Numbered from the stretch's first letter, positions 9,201 through 16,366 are shown. The stretch: DNA of 21,064 nt from Flavobacteriales bacterium UBA5422 (GCA_002409405.1 DHNG01000044.1:83434-104497); one strand, 5' to 3'. Program-made: numbers and translations. The notes: generated by a model from the letters alone, not told the origin.

Positions 9201-9912
9201 TCTGCAAGGAGTTAAATCGAGCAAACTTTCAATAGTTCCTATAAAAGAAAAAGGAATTCCTTTCGTAAAGGAAAAAGATATTCATCGGTATTCCATTAAC
9301 CCTTACATCGAAACAGGTGTGATTGATGAAAATGCAGCTCTTGTCGATAAAGGATTCATTGTAACTACAGCAATAACCCGTTTGGAACAAAAGTTTGCTT
9401 TATCTGAACAACCAATTGTAATTGACAGTAATTGCCTGGCTTTCAGAAGCCCGGAAATGCCATCCGAATACTTACTTGCGCTTTTTAACTCTGCATTGTT
9501 TGCTTTCCTTAACAGTGAAGCAAAAGATAGGGAAACAAAAAGTGTAATTGAGGATTTTCCGGTCTTAACAACTGAATATAAGAATATTGGAATTATATCA
9601 TTAGTTAAAAGTATCTTATTGCTTGAAAAGGATAAAACTTCAAGAGATAGCCGTATTTTAAGCTCATACTTTATAAACGTATTGGATGTAGCCGTCTTTG
9701 AGATATATTTCCCGGAAATATTTAAAAATAATCATCTAAGCGCCCTTTCTGAATTAAACAACCTAAAACCATTTAATAACGATATGGAACAAATAAAAAG
9801 TTTCTATCAGATAATGAATGATCCTCAGAGTACTATAAAAAAAGCAGTTTACGCCATTAATACGGTTCCTGAGTTCAAGCTTATTTACCAAACGCTGACT
9901 AATGAAAATTAA
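6289..9912 (+). CDS. Z1-domain P-loop NTPase with fused C-terminal type IIG-like specificity region
   Basis: 1207 aa. Residues ~1-920 form a Z1 protein, a helicase-like P-loop NTPase found beside MutL/MORC ATPases. Walker A is GHVQSGKT (136-143). Walker B is VIDDEADNAS with D283, D284, E285. A helicase-type motif reads YTATPYAN (320-327). Motif V/VI-like blocks are GGNKLSRGLTLEG (~571-583) and MQMGRWFGYRPGY (~600-612). The usual Z1 ending (VGLAASFPW... EYAVN) is near residues 895-915. Then come an acidic linker (~925-950) and ~255 further residues unlike Z1. In them, KFALSEQPIVIDSN and EYLLALFNSALFAFL resemble the TaqI-C/type I S target-recognition fold. The tail (VFEIYFPEIFK, then a DP...VPEF pattern) resembles the helical tail of type IIG enzymes. 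The fusion reading comes from motif memory; the Z1 core is clear. Confidence 0.85.
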   Translation: MTNFEQARQICITMLSVATENINADFIRQKIIQVNQLFNLPETEQQTLQEQLEALYAVFSDKYRILDDKKPEPWVKSAKAEIQWNFWNRYRMLLEQKNYAPDTINQLDNLTDDVLDRLIRPGNNIHPFDKRGLIVGHVQSGKTGNYIGLMCKAADAGYRLIIVLAGIHNSLRSQTQLRVDEGFLGFDTQMARNFTQTTNRIGVGKINPNLAAHSLTTNAINGDFNRSASESSGINIRGNDPIILVIKKNASVMKNLLSWLASRGETMEDGKKQIKNLPLLVIDDEADNASINISKNYVSGINACIRSILKLFEQSTYIGYTATPYANIFIKQYTDDDVKGLDYNINNIPLSLGNDIFPKNFIVNIPAPSNYIGPEKLFGIESLENIEKDVHPLKLFRKIDDHEFFIPEKHKKDLKPDRIPFSLHQAIKCFFLSCAARRVRGQENVHNSMLIHVTRFIDVQDEIATLVENEVKNYVRRIEFNDHSFIRDLEQLWNDEFVETTKHIIDNPSVNDPAIQTISWKQVEINLYQAVAKIEVRAIHGDTKVDRLKHKNIRPLDYYDNPKGLSVIAVGGNKLSRGLTLEGLTISYFLRASKMYDTLMQMGRWFGYRPGYLDLCRLFTSNELVEWYEHITVATEEMRAEFDRMGDLDKTPAEYGLKVRTHSGALVITASNKFRYKKIMELSLSGELEETYSFRKNDPIHLENYTHTIALINNLGLPDRAPNSQPRFRNHFVWRGKGNAGKVMNYLERYQTKQPSFNVRLMSDYIQAQQKNGKLTDWTIVLINNTDDKKGIKINDDVIVGLTKRTDAETQLNYYTINKSHIIDPRHEYIDLTDEQIENALNDSRKDAEKNGKDPSRVDKPSPIRIKENRPEKQALLLIYLLNPKPEENKAAFSEIPLVGLAASFPWIENDEKIEYAVNQRFLEELDYVEELDEEELDEPIVAVVEENQKEEKEALWGDIKKIDGSWKPDFLQGVKSSKLSIVPIKEKGIPFVKEKDIHRYSINPYIETGVIDENAALVDKGFIVTTAITRLEQKFALSEQPIVIDSNCLAFRSPEMPSEYLLALFNSALFAFLNSEAKDRETKSVIEDFPVLTTEYKNIGIISLVKSILLLEKDKTSRDSRILSSYFINVLDVAVFEIYFPEIFKNNHLSALSELNNLKPFNNDMEQIKSFYQIMNDPQSTIKKAVYAINTVPEFKLIYQTLTNEN

Positions 9913-11815
9913 GCGCATACATATTAGCAATTACAGAGCGTTCCTGGTAAATGATGATCAGGATTCCCCACGTTATACAATAGATCTTCCTAAAGGAGAA
10001 AACTTACTGATATATGGCGAAAACGGAAGTGGAAAATCGTCACTATTCAGAGCTTTAAAAGACTTTTTTAATGCAGCATTAAATACCGGACAACCATTTC
10101 AGAAAAACCTGTTTTATGAAGCAGGGAAGACTTCAGATGAACCTTTTGTTGACATTTTGATTGATGATAACAGCCATCACAGATTTTCCTCTGATGGTAA
10201 TCAATACCTATTGGTCAATAATGAGTCAGGAGTCGATACAAACTATATTGCTCAGGCAAATATTACCAATGGATTTATCAGTTACAGAGACTTGCTGAAA
10301 CTACATTTCAGACAAAAGAATCAGGCTCCTGATTTGATTGCAGTGTTTTTAGAAGAAGATGGCTTATTTTCAGATATAGTTATTCCTGCTCCGGCAAAAC
10401 CAGAAAACAAGTTAACTTACAAAAACCTTTGGATTAAATGTAAAGGATTGGATCAGGAGGCTTTGACAGATTATAATACCAATGTAACGGCTCTTTTTGA
10501 TGAACTTGAAACAAAAGCAAATATGCTGCTTGGTTTTTTTCACAAAGAATGCAGCTTGAAAATAGAATATACGGATGGCGTAATAAATAATGGCACCTTA
10601 ACTAATCCAAAAATTTCGTTCAAAGTGGAGCTTTTTGGTAAGGATTTGCCAGAACATGATGATATGTTGAACGAAGCCCGCCTTACAGCAATTGCTATCT
10701 CCGTATTTCTGGCCCATCAACTTTGTATTCCTCCTGCTGAATTAAGAATTCTTTTCTTGGACGATATTTTTATTGGGCTCGATATGACCAACAGAATTCC
10801 TTTACTGAAAATACTTACTGCCGATGATCTCGGAGATGGTACTTCATTTAAAGACACTCAGATCTTCCTCACGACTTATGACCGGGAATGGTTTAACGTT
10901 GCTAAATCATATCTATATGGCTGGCAAAAAACAGAATTTTATGTAGATAATTACAGTGGCTCTATAGAACGACCATTAATCCGTAAATCAGACACATACG
11001 AAGAAAGAGCAACTTTCCATTTTATACAGGGTGATTATCCTGCTTGTGCAAATTACTTACGGAAAGCATTTGAACAAAAATTACGCAGCGTTATTCCTGA
11101 AAACATGTTACGTTCTGGGTTTTCTAATTCGAATATTGATACTAGTCACATTATTGTATCAAAAAAGTATTTAACAATTAATCAAGATGATGAAGTATGG
11201 TTTTTTGTGCCTAACGACTCAGGTACTAAGAATATTTCTCAGTCAGGTTTTACAGGGTTACAAAAACTGATAGAAAAGTTTGAAACCTTAATGAAAGGAT
11301 ACGGGATAGTTTTCCAACATCTTGATGATTTAAACAGAATTAAAAATAGACTACTGAATCCTCTGTCTCATCACGATCTTAGGTCCCCAATATTTAAAAC
11401 AGAACTTGAAACAGGTTTTACTATTCTTAAAGAACTAAATAAGGTAAAAACACAAATGATTATTGAAGTCTTGGAGGAAAAACCCGTATATCTTTTTTTT
11501 GATAAAGAAGATGCTGCCACAGGTAACGATTACAAATATAAATTTCAGCTTTTGGGAAATCTGTTCCACTTGGAGTATGACGGAAAAGGATGCATACTAA
11601 ATTCTGAATGTAAACCCATAGCCCGCTTTTTAAAATCTGACGGTACGGAAGAGCTGGGAAAAGGCAAGAATCAAAGATCTATCTACGATTTATGCAAAGG
11701 AATTTGTATTCATTCAGCAGTAAAAGAAGATAAAAAGAATGTTGAATTAGATCCGGATTCATTGATGAACGAGGTTTACACAGATGCAGGACAAACATTA
11801 AAAGATCTTTTGTAA
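9902..11815 (+). CDS. RecF/SMC-like ABC ATPase with HEPN-like C-terminal region
   Basis: 637 aa. The N-terminus (ISNYRAF, then LLIYGENGSGKSSLFRAL, Walker A K45) is typical of RecF/Rad50/SMC-like ABC ATPases. A signature-like helix, LNEARLTAIAISVFLAH, precedes Walker B ILFLDDIFIGLD (D287, D288) and a FLTTYDREW switch-like segment. There is no long coiled coil, so this is a compact RecF-type ATPase. After it, a helix GDYPACANYLRKAFEQKLR (~378) and a later RLLNPLSHHD (R483-x6-H490) resemble HEPN/DUF4145 domains, in which R-x4-6-H is the RNase motif. The last ~120 residues are unassigned. The start overlaps the Z1 gene by 11 bases, and the stop abuts the AIPR start directly. It lies between Z1 and AIPR, the part of the cluster where described MZA loci have a DUF protein. 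It may couple DNA sensing to an effector. Confidence 0.8.
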   Translation: MKIKRIHISNYRAFLVNDDQDSPRYTIDLPKGENLLIYGENGSGKSSLFRALKDFFNAALNTGQPFQKNLFYEAGKTSDEPFVDILIDDNSHHRFSSDGNQYLLVNNESGVDTNYIAQANITNGFISYRDLLKLHFRQKNQAPDLIAVFLEEDGLFSDIVIPAPAKPENKLTYKNLWIKCKGLDQEALTDYNTNVTALFDELETKANMLLGFFHKECSLKIEYTDGVINNGTLTNPKISFKVELFGKDLPEHDDMLNEARLTAIAISVFLAHQLCIPPAELRILFLDDIFIGLDMTNRIPLLKILTADDLGDGTSFKDTQIFLTTYDREWFNVAKSYLYGWQKTEFYVDNYSGSIERPLIRKSDTYEERATFHFIQGDYPACANYLRKAFEQKLRSVIPENMLRSGFSNSNIDTSHIIVSKKYLTINQDDEVWFFVPNDSGTKNISQSGFTGLQKLIEKFETLMKGYGIVFQHLDDLNRIKNRLLNPLSHHDLRSPIFKTELETGFTILKELNKVKTQMIIEVLEEKPVYLFFDKEDAATGNDYKYKFQLLGNLFHLEYDGKGCILNSECKPIARFLKSDGTEELGKGKNQRSIYDLCKGICIHSAVKEDKKNVELDPDSLMNEVYTDAGQTLKDLL

Positions 11816-13585
11816 ATGGAACAACTGGAACTCAACCACTTTTATACCGAATTATTACAGGATATTCGTTCAGAGCAACTTTCACTTGAGGAAGGAGGTT
11901 CATTAGAACAGTTGTTTACTAAGCAGGCTATTGATCTTTTATCTGGAGGGGGGGAAACTGCAGATGCCAGGATTTCTTTTCATGAGAGTATCGTACCAAG
12001 AAACCGTCATAAGATTAATGCTTATGCTATTGCTGATAATTATGAAACACTTGACCTTTTTGTAACAATATTAAAATGCACAGAAATACCTGTCCGTATT
12101 CAGAAATCAGACATTGATACTGCTGCAAAATTATTGCTTTCCTTTCTAAAAAAATCTGACAATAGAGAATATGCAAATAGTCTGGAAGAATCATCTGAGA
12201 TATTTGATTTTGCTCATACTTTAAATGCCTCAGCAGAACTCAAGGAAAACCTGGTAAGAATAAATATATTTATTTTAACTGACGGTATTTATACCGGGGA
12301 AATTCCTTCACAAAAAGAGTTAAATGAAATCCCTGTTTTTTTCAGAGTGATTGATCTGAATTATCTTTTCAATATTTCAGAGAAAGAATATGTTCCTATT
12401 GAAATCGATTTTGAACAGGATGGTTTTGAAGTTCCATGTATTAAAGCGGACATAGATAATTCTGAGTATCAGTCTTACTTAGCTTTAATCCCAGGACATG
12501 CACTTGTTTCGGTTTATGAAAAATATGGAGCCCGGTTGTTAGAGCAAAACGTACGATCTTTTTTGCAGTTTACCGGAAAGATAAACAAGGGAATAAGAAA
12601 TACAATATTGAAGGAACCTCACATGTTCCTGGCTTTTAATAATGGTATTGCAGCTACCGCAGACGACTTAAAGCTCAAAAAGACCGAAAAAGGATATTTG
12701 ATTGAATCTGTAAAAGATCTTCAGATCGTAAATGGAGGTCAGACAACGGCATCTATATACCACACCTGGAAAAAGGATAAAGCAGATATAAAAGATATTG
12801 TAGTTCAGGTCAAGCTGAGTATCATAAAAGACAAGAATAATTTTGCAGAAATAGTGAGCCGTATTGCTGAATATGCTAATACTCAGAATAAAGTTTCTAT
12901 TTCTGACCTGAGTTCTAACACACCATTTCATGTTGAACTTGAAAAATTATCCAGAAATATCTGGGCTCCGCCTATTAGTGGCCAATCCTATCAGACAAGA
13001 TGGTTTTATGAAAGAGCCAGAGGTCAATACAGAAATGCAAGGTCGAGAGATGGCGTTACAAAAGCTAAATTGAAGGCATTTGATCTTAAGAATCCCAAAA
13101 AGCAGTTTTTTACAAAAGAAGAGCTGGCAAAGTTTATAAATACGTGGAATGAAGTTTATCTGGAAGATAAGCTTGTTATAGGACCACATATAGTTGTGAG
13201 AGGAAGCCAAAAGAATTATGCACAGTTTATCGCACATAATATTCCTGAAAATCCTGACAATAAATATTTTGAAGATGCAATTGCAAAGGCAATTTTATTC
13301 CGTACAGCAGAAAAGTTGTACGGGATAAAACCCAATTCTATCGGAGATATGAGATACATTACAGTGCCTTACGCCCTTTCTTTACTATCATATAAGAGCG
13401 GTAAGGAAATAAACCTGTCCGAAATCTGGAAGAAACAAATCGTACCAGATGGATTACAGACTATAATTTATAATCTTATGATTGAGGTAGAGCAATTTAT
13501 TAAAAAGAATGCACCAGGAGCTTTATACGGTGAGTGGGCAAAGAAAGAGGAGTGTTGGTTACAATTAAAGACTTTTATGTTCTAA
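11816..13585 (+). CDS. AIPR family (abortive infection phage resistance) protein
   Basis: 589 aa. The central and C-terminal parts carry the AIPR family pattern: MFLAFNNGIAATAD (~264), LQIVNGGQTTASIY (I304-T310 core), an ISRIAEYANTQN-like stretch (seen as VSRIAEYANTQNKVS), then DLSSNTPFHVELE and TRWFYERARGQY (394-405). AIPR proteins were first linked to phage-triggered abortive infection and recur with Z1 and MutL-like proteins in R-M loci; their biochemical activity is not settled. This is the last gene of the operon. It begins immediately after the stop of the ATPase gene (TAA then ATG). A run of seven G lies in codons ~45-47 (11948-11954), a possible slippage site. No clear intrinsic terminator follows before the convergent lipoprotein gene 71 bases away. 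Confidence 0.9.
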   Translation: MEQLELNHFYTELLQDIRSEQLSLEEGGSLEQLFTKQAIDLLSGGGETADARISFHESIVPRNRHKINAYAIADNYETLDLFVTILKCTEIPVRIQKSDIDTAAKLLLSFLKKSDNREYANSLEESSEIFDFAHTLNASAELKENLVRINIFILTDGIYTGEIPSQKELNEIPVFFRVIDLNYLFNISEKEYVPIEIDFEQDGFEVPCIKADIDNSEYQSYLALIPGHALVSVYEKYGARLLEQNVRSFLQFTGKINKGIRNTILKEPHMFLAFNNGIAATADDLKLKKTEKGYLIESVKDLQIVNGGQTTASIYHTWKKDKADIKDIVVQVKLSIIKDKNNFAEIVSRIAEYANTQNKVSISDLSSNTPFHVELEKLSRNIWAPPISGQSYQTRWFYERARGQYRNARSRDGVTKAKLKAFDLKNPKKQFFTKEELAKFINTWNEVYLEDKLVIGPHIVVRGSQKNYAQFIAHNIPENPDNKYFEDAIAKAILFRTAEKLYGIKPNSIGDMRYITVPYALSLLSYKSGKEINLSEIWKKQIVPDGLQTIIYNLMIEVEQFIKKNAPGALYGEWAKKEECWLQLKTFMF

Positions 13586-13656
13586 GATTAAATTTTTAAC
13601 AAAATTTACGCAGCTATTACCTATCCCCAAGAACAAAAAAGAAGACAATTTAGCTA

Positions 13657-14148
13657 TCACTTTCGCTCAAGCTTAATCCAATCATGATACGTTCCTTCAC
13701 CACCAAGTCCTTGAGCATATAGTTTTCCTCTTTTCTCTTTGAGAAAAAACATCGGACTCTCCGTATCGCAAAATTCCTCGTCGCCGGTGTAATACAACTC
13801 CAGGATATTCTCTTTTTCGAGGGCTTTGTACGTTCCGTTGCAACGAATCGGTTCATGGTAGGTATTTGTTTCCAATTGAACAAATTCATTGGTAATGGTA
13901 AACGTGTATTCAATACTCGCCATTCCGGTCGTTGTCGCTTCCGTTTCAACACCTACGGAAAATGTTCCGATGTATTTTTCTGCAATCGGAGGGGTTATCT
14001 CTTGTTGTGGATCTTGTTCCGTATCGTTTTCAACCGACTGCTTGTTCTGGCTCTGAATCGCTTTTTCTTTTTCAGAAAAGGAGAATTCTGCTCTCCCACA
14101 GGCTGTCAGAAACAAAAGCAGACTCATTAATACTGCGATTCGAGGCAT
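13657..14148 (-). CDS. Small predicted lipoprotein of unknown function
   Basis: 163 aa. A short charged start and hydrophobic segment end in LLLFLTACG, a lipobox with C17 as the lipidated cysteine, so the mature protein should be anchored in a membrane. A low-complexity linker rich in Q, E and N follows, then a ~100-residue domain (YIGTFSVGVE to the end) with a beta-strand pattern and two cysteines, in IRCNGTY and EEFCDTE, that could form a disulfide. I do not recognise the domain; lipocalin-like folds can look like this. It is the last gene of a three-gene minus-strand operon, 20 bases after the zinc-ribbon gene, and converges on the AIPR gene. Confidence 0.75.
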   Translation of the reverse strand: MPRIAVLMSLLLFLTACGRAEFSFSEKEKAIQSQNKQSVENDTEQDPQQEITPPIAEKYIGTFSVGVETEATTTGMASIEYTFTITNEFVQLETNTYHEPIRCNGTYKALEKENILELYYTGDEEFCDTESPMFFLKEKRGKLYAQGLGGEGTYHDWIKLERK

Positions 14149-14168
14149 TATTTTGATGTGAAAAATAG

Positions 14169-14393
14169 TTAGGAATCAATCAACTCCGGGTTGAAAGCAA
14201 CGCGCACACGTGCTTTACAACCGGAGCAGATATCAACATATTCTTTCTTTAAAGGGATCGGGATCAGATACAAAATGAATAGAACCTTCTTTTCCGTTAC
14301 GTGCATTTTGGTCGTTTTCTGCTTACATACGCGACACTGGGAAATTGTATCGCCTTGTCTGCGATTTACAGTTCTGTATCTGATCGACCACAT
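14169..14393 (-). CDS. Small zinc-ribbon protein
   Basis: 74 aa. Two CxxC knuckles, CRVCKQKT near residue 20 and CSGCKARV near residue 58, flank a hydrophobic stretch with IPIPLKKEY. This layout is seen in small zinc-ribbon proteins of unknown role. It starts one base after the stop codon of the upstream hypothetical gene (14395), so the two are almost certainly co-translated. No catalytic residues are visible. A real gene is supported by the paired cysteines and the tight spacing. Confidence 0.7.
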   Translation of the reverse strand: MWSIRYRTVNRRQGDTISQCRVCKQKTTKMHVTEKKVLFILYLIPIPLKKEYVDICSGCKARVRVAFNPELIDS

Positions 14394-14394
14394 C

Positions 14395-14835
14395 TTACTT
14401 TCCGTAAAAATCCCTGAATTCTTTTGCTACCTCCTTCGGTTTGAGGACGCAGGCATAAAAATCGAATCGGCTGCGGATGAGGCGCATGTTGTTTTTAACG
14501 AAAAATCCTGAAATGACAAAGGTGTCGAACGATGCAATTTCGTGTACATATTTCACGTTGTTTTCCAGTAAATCGGTAAGTGATTCTTCCAGTTGCTGAA
14601 CAGATTCCGCACTGTTGATCAACTTCATTGTTCCTTCCAATATCGAAACACCTTCAAAGAAACGGTGGTTCTTAAACGTTTGAAGCAATGGAAAAAAACC
14701 GACAGTCTGGGTTGGGATGTAAAAAATGTAATTCTTTGTTCCCACACAAATTCCTTTGGTGATACTCGTAGGCGCTTTTGCATTCATGAAACTTGCATTT
14801 TCACAAATAACAAAATCCGTATTTTTATTCAACAT
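14395..14835 (-). CDS. Conserved-looking hypothetical protein
   Basis: 146 aa from the ATG at 14835. An in-frame ATG at 14871 would add 12 residues (MITFAFKINCFN) of poor quality, so the shorter start is preferred. The N-terminal part (KGICVGTKNYIFYIPT) suggests a beta-rich, possibly PH-like domain, followed by a helical segment and a C-terminal helix (KPKEVAKEFRDFYGK). No signal peptide, membrane segment or catalytic motif is seen, and I do not recognise the family. It is the first gene of the minus-strand operon with the zinc-ribbon protein and the lipoprotein. Confidence 0.6.
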   Translation of the reverse strand: MLNKNTDFVICENASFMNAKAPTSITKGICVGTKNYIFYIPTQTVGFFPLLQTFKNHRFFEGVSILEGTMKLINSAESVQQLEESLTDLLENNVKYVHEIASFDTFVISGFFVKNNMRLIRSRFDFYACVLKPKEVAKEFRDFYGK

Positions 14836-15112
14836 GTTAAAACAATTTATTTTGAAGGCGAAAGTAATCAAATTCGCTCATCCGCACTTCTCGACGCAGA
14901 CATTTGCAGTTACCTATTTTATATTCGTTGCCATTTGTTTGAAATCCGCAGTTTAAATCTTCGCAGCTGGCTGTGCTTGCTGTTATCAGATTACGGAAGT
15001 CGGCTCAAAAGTTGAACTAAAATTAAGTATTTAAAAACCTTTCGGGACGTAAAAGACTTAAAAAACTCGGATGTTTTATCGACCATAAAGGCGGATTAGA
15101 CTTGCCACAAAG
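14836..15112. other. Intergenic stretch without a recognisable gene
   Basis: This stretch lies downstream of the Mrr-type gene and upstream of the hypothetical gene, both on the minus strand. It should contain the promoter of the minus-strand three-gene operon. TACTTTCG on the minus strand near 14864 differs by one base from TAnnTTTG, but no -33 box is evident. Short open frames here overlap on both strands and none looks like a protein. No convincing intrinsic terminator of the Mrr gene was found. Confidence 0.4.
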
Positions 15113-16138
15113 TTAAGATTGTTTTTTCTTTTGATGTACTATATACTGATCTCTTTTTACTATCCATTGCGTACCCAAATGGAGATTCAAAAGAGTAGTT
15201 AGATCAGACAGACCTATCAGTTCCACAGGATTTTTGTCAGCCAGTTTTTTAGCTTCTCGTGTAAAATCTGTGCAGGTAACCAATACCGCTTTGTTTGCTT
15301 TGTAATGTGATCTTACACCATTCAATGTGCGAATTTCGTTCACTCCGATTTTATTGCGGTAACGCTTACATTGAATTAGAATAATTTCTCTTTTTCCTGT
15401 TTTACCCTTTTTGGCTATTACATCAACACCGCCGTCATAACTTGATTTCGTAACAGAAGTATTGTATCCCATTCTCTGATACAATTCCGCGATCAAGTAC
15501 TCAAATTCTCTAGGTAGCATTTCAAGGAATATCTGTTGTGGAACTTCTACTTCAACAAATTTTGCTCGAATTATCGTAGACCAATCGCCGAAAGCAACTA
15601 AATAATCATCAGGCATAAACTGACAATTAGCTAAAAAGTATGCGTCCAAAGCTCTTAGTGCCTCGTTAGGAAAGTGCGGGAGTAAGTCAAGTACCCAAGT
15701 CAATCCTTCCCAAACATTATACTTATCCTTTTCATAACGCATTAGTCGTTTATAATACTCTGTCTGTCTCAAATCTTGAAAAGATTCAGGTTGTCCCGCC
15801 TCCTCAATTTGTTTGTAAAATTTATAATAGAATTCATCTTGCCCAAACGATCCATTTTTTAACATCAATGCCGAAAGAATTTCCTTTACCTCAAACTCTG
15901 ACCGCTCATTTATAGTTTCAAGAAATTTGTCTAACATTTCCTTTGTTGGAAAATGACATTGCGGACTTAAAATCAATCGCAAATTGGTTCTTAAAATCTT
16001 TAAAAAATTCTCTAGCGTCAGTTCTTTAGCATCTATATAAGCCATATTATTAGCTTTCTGAATACATATTTTATCTTTTTCTCCCATATAAAGTTTTTTA
16101 TCCACCCACCGAAACCAGTAAAAGCGGACGTTTATCAT
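15113..16138 (-). CDS. Mrr-family restriction endonuclease, probably type IV
   Basis: 341 aa. The C-terminal ~130 residues are a clear Mrr catalytic domain: LPREFEYLIAELYQRMGY, then SSYDGGVDVIAKK with D239, then IILIQCKRY with Q256-C257-K258, then the VNEIRTLNGV and VTCTDFTREAKKLA blocks. The N-terminal ~200 residues are helical and unassigned. Mrr enzymes cut foreign DNA carrying methylated bases, so this is most likely a solitary type IV defence nuclease. Later ATGs at residues 18 and 32 are possible starts; the longest frame is given. The gene is AT-rich like the defence operon but on the opposite strand, and it stands alone between two blocks of GC-richer genes, which suggests separate acquisition. 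Confidence 0.85.
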   Translation of the reverse strand: MINVRFYWFRWVDKKLYMGEKDKICIQKANNMAYIDAKELTLENFLKILRTNLRLILSPQCHFPTKEMLDKFLETINERSEFEVKEILSALMLKNGSFGQDEFYYKFYKQIEEAGQPESFQDLRQTEYYKRLMRYEKDKYNVWEGLTWVLDLLPHFPNEALRALDAYFLANCQFMPDDYLVAFGDWSTIIRAKFVEVEVPQQIFLEMLPREFEYLIAELYQRMGYNTSVTKSSYDGGVDVIAKKGKTGKREIILIQCKRYRNKIGVNEIRTLNGVRSHYKANKAVLVTCTDFTREAKKLADKNPVELIGLSDLTTLLNLHLGTQWIVKRDQYIVHQKKKQS

Positions 16139-16366
16139 TTGTACAACTTTCTAATATCAGTTTTAGGAGAAGAAAATAACGAAAGAATATAATTAAAAAA
16201 CATGGAAGTTACAAAAATGTCTGGCAAACAGGTGCTGATACAACTAGCAATCAATCTTGTAGCCAGTGAAATAGTGATAAATGTCGCCTATGAGTTGTTA
16301 TAACCTGTGAGGTAGATGAAACAATTTCACTATTTCTTAATAAAACTCGTCATTTCGACTCAAAGC
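16139..16366. other. Intergenic stretch upstream of the Mrr-type gene
   Basis: This AT-rich stretch presumably contains the minus-strand promoter of the Mrr-type gene. A 33-codon plus-strand frame (16202-16303, MEVTKMSGKQ...) has no recognisable features and may be chance or a relic. A 10-base inverted repeat (GAAATAGTGA at 16268-16277, TCACTATTTC at 16327-16336) is separated by 49 bases; its role is unknown. Confidence 0.3.

Noticed and set aside
11501..11510. Run of eight T in the ATPase gene as a phase-variation site
   Set aside because: Short T runs are common in this AT-rich DNA, and the frame is intact with no sign of decay.
578..13585. Type I R-M or BREX/DISARM system
   Set aside because: There is no HsdR/HsdM, PglX, PglZ or DrmA/B-like protein. 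The methyltransferase is a C5-cytosine enzyme and the ATPases are GHKL, Z1 and RecF/SMC types.
13855..14156. Plus-strand open frames opposite the lipoprotein gene
   Set aside because: Antisense to a gene with a clear lipobox and domain pattern; no independent evidence of coding.
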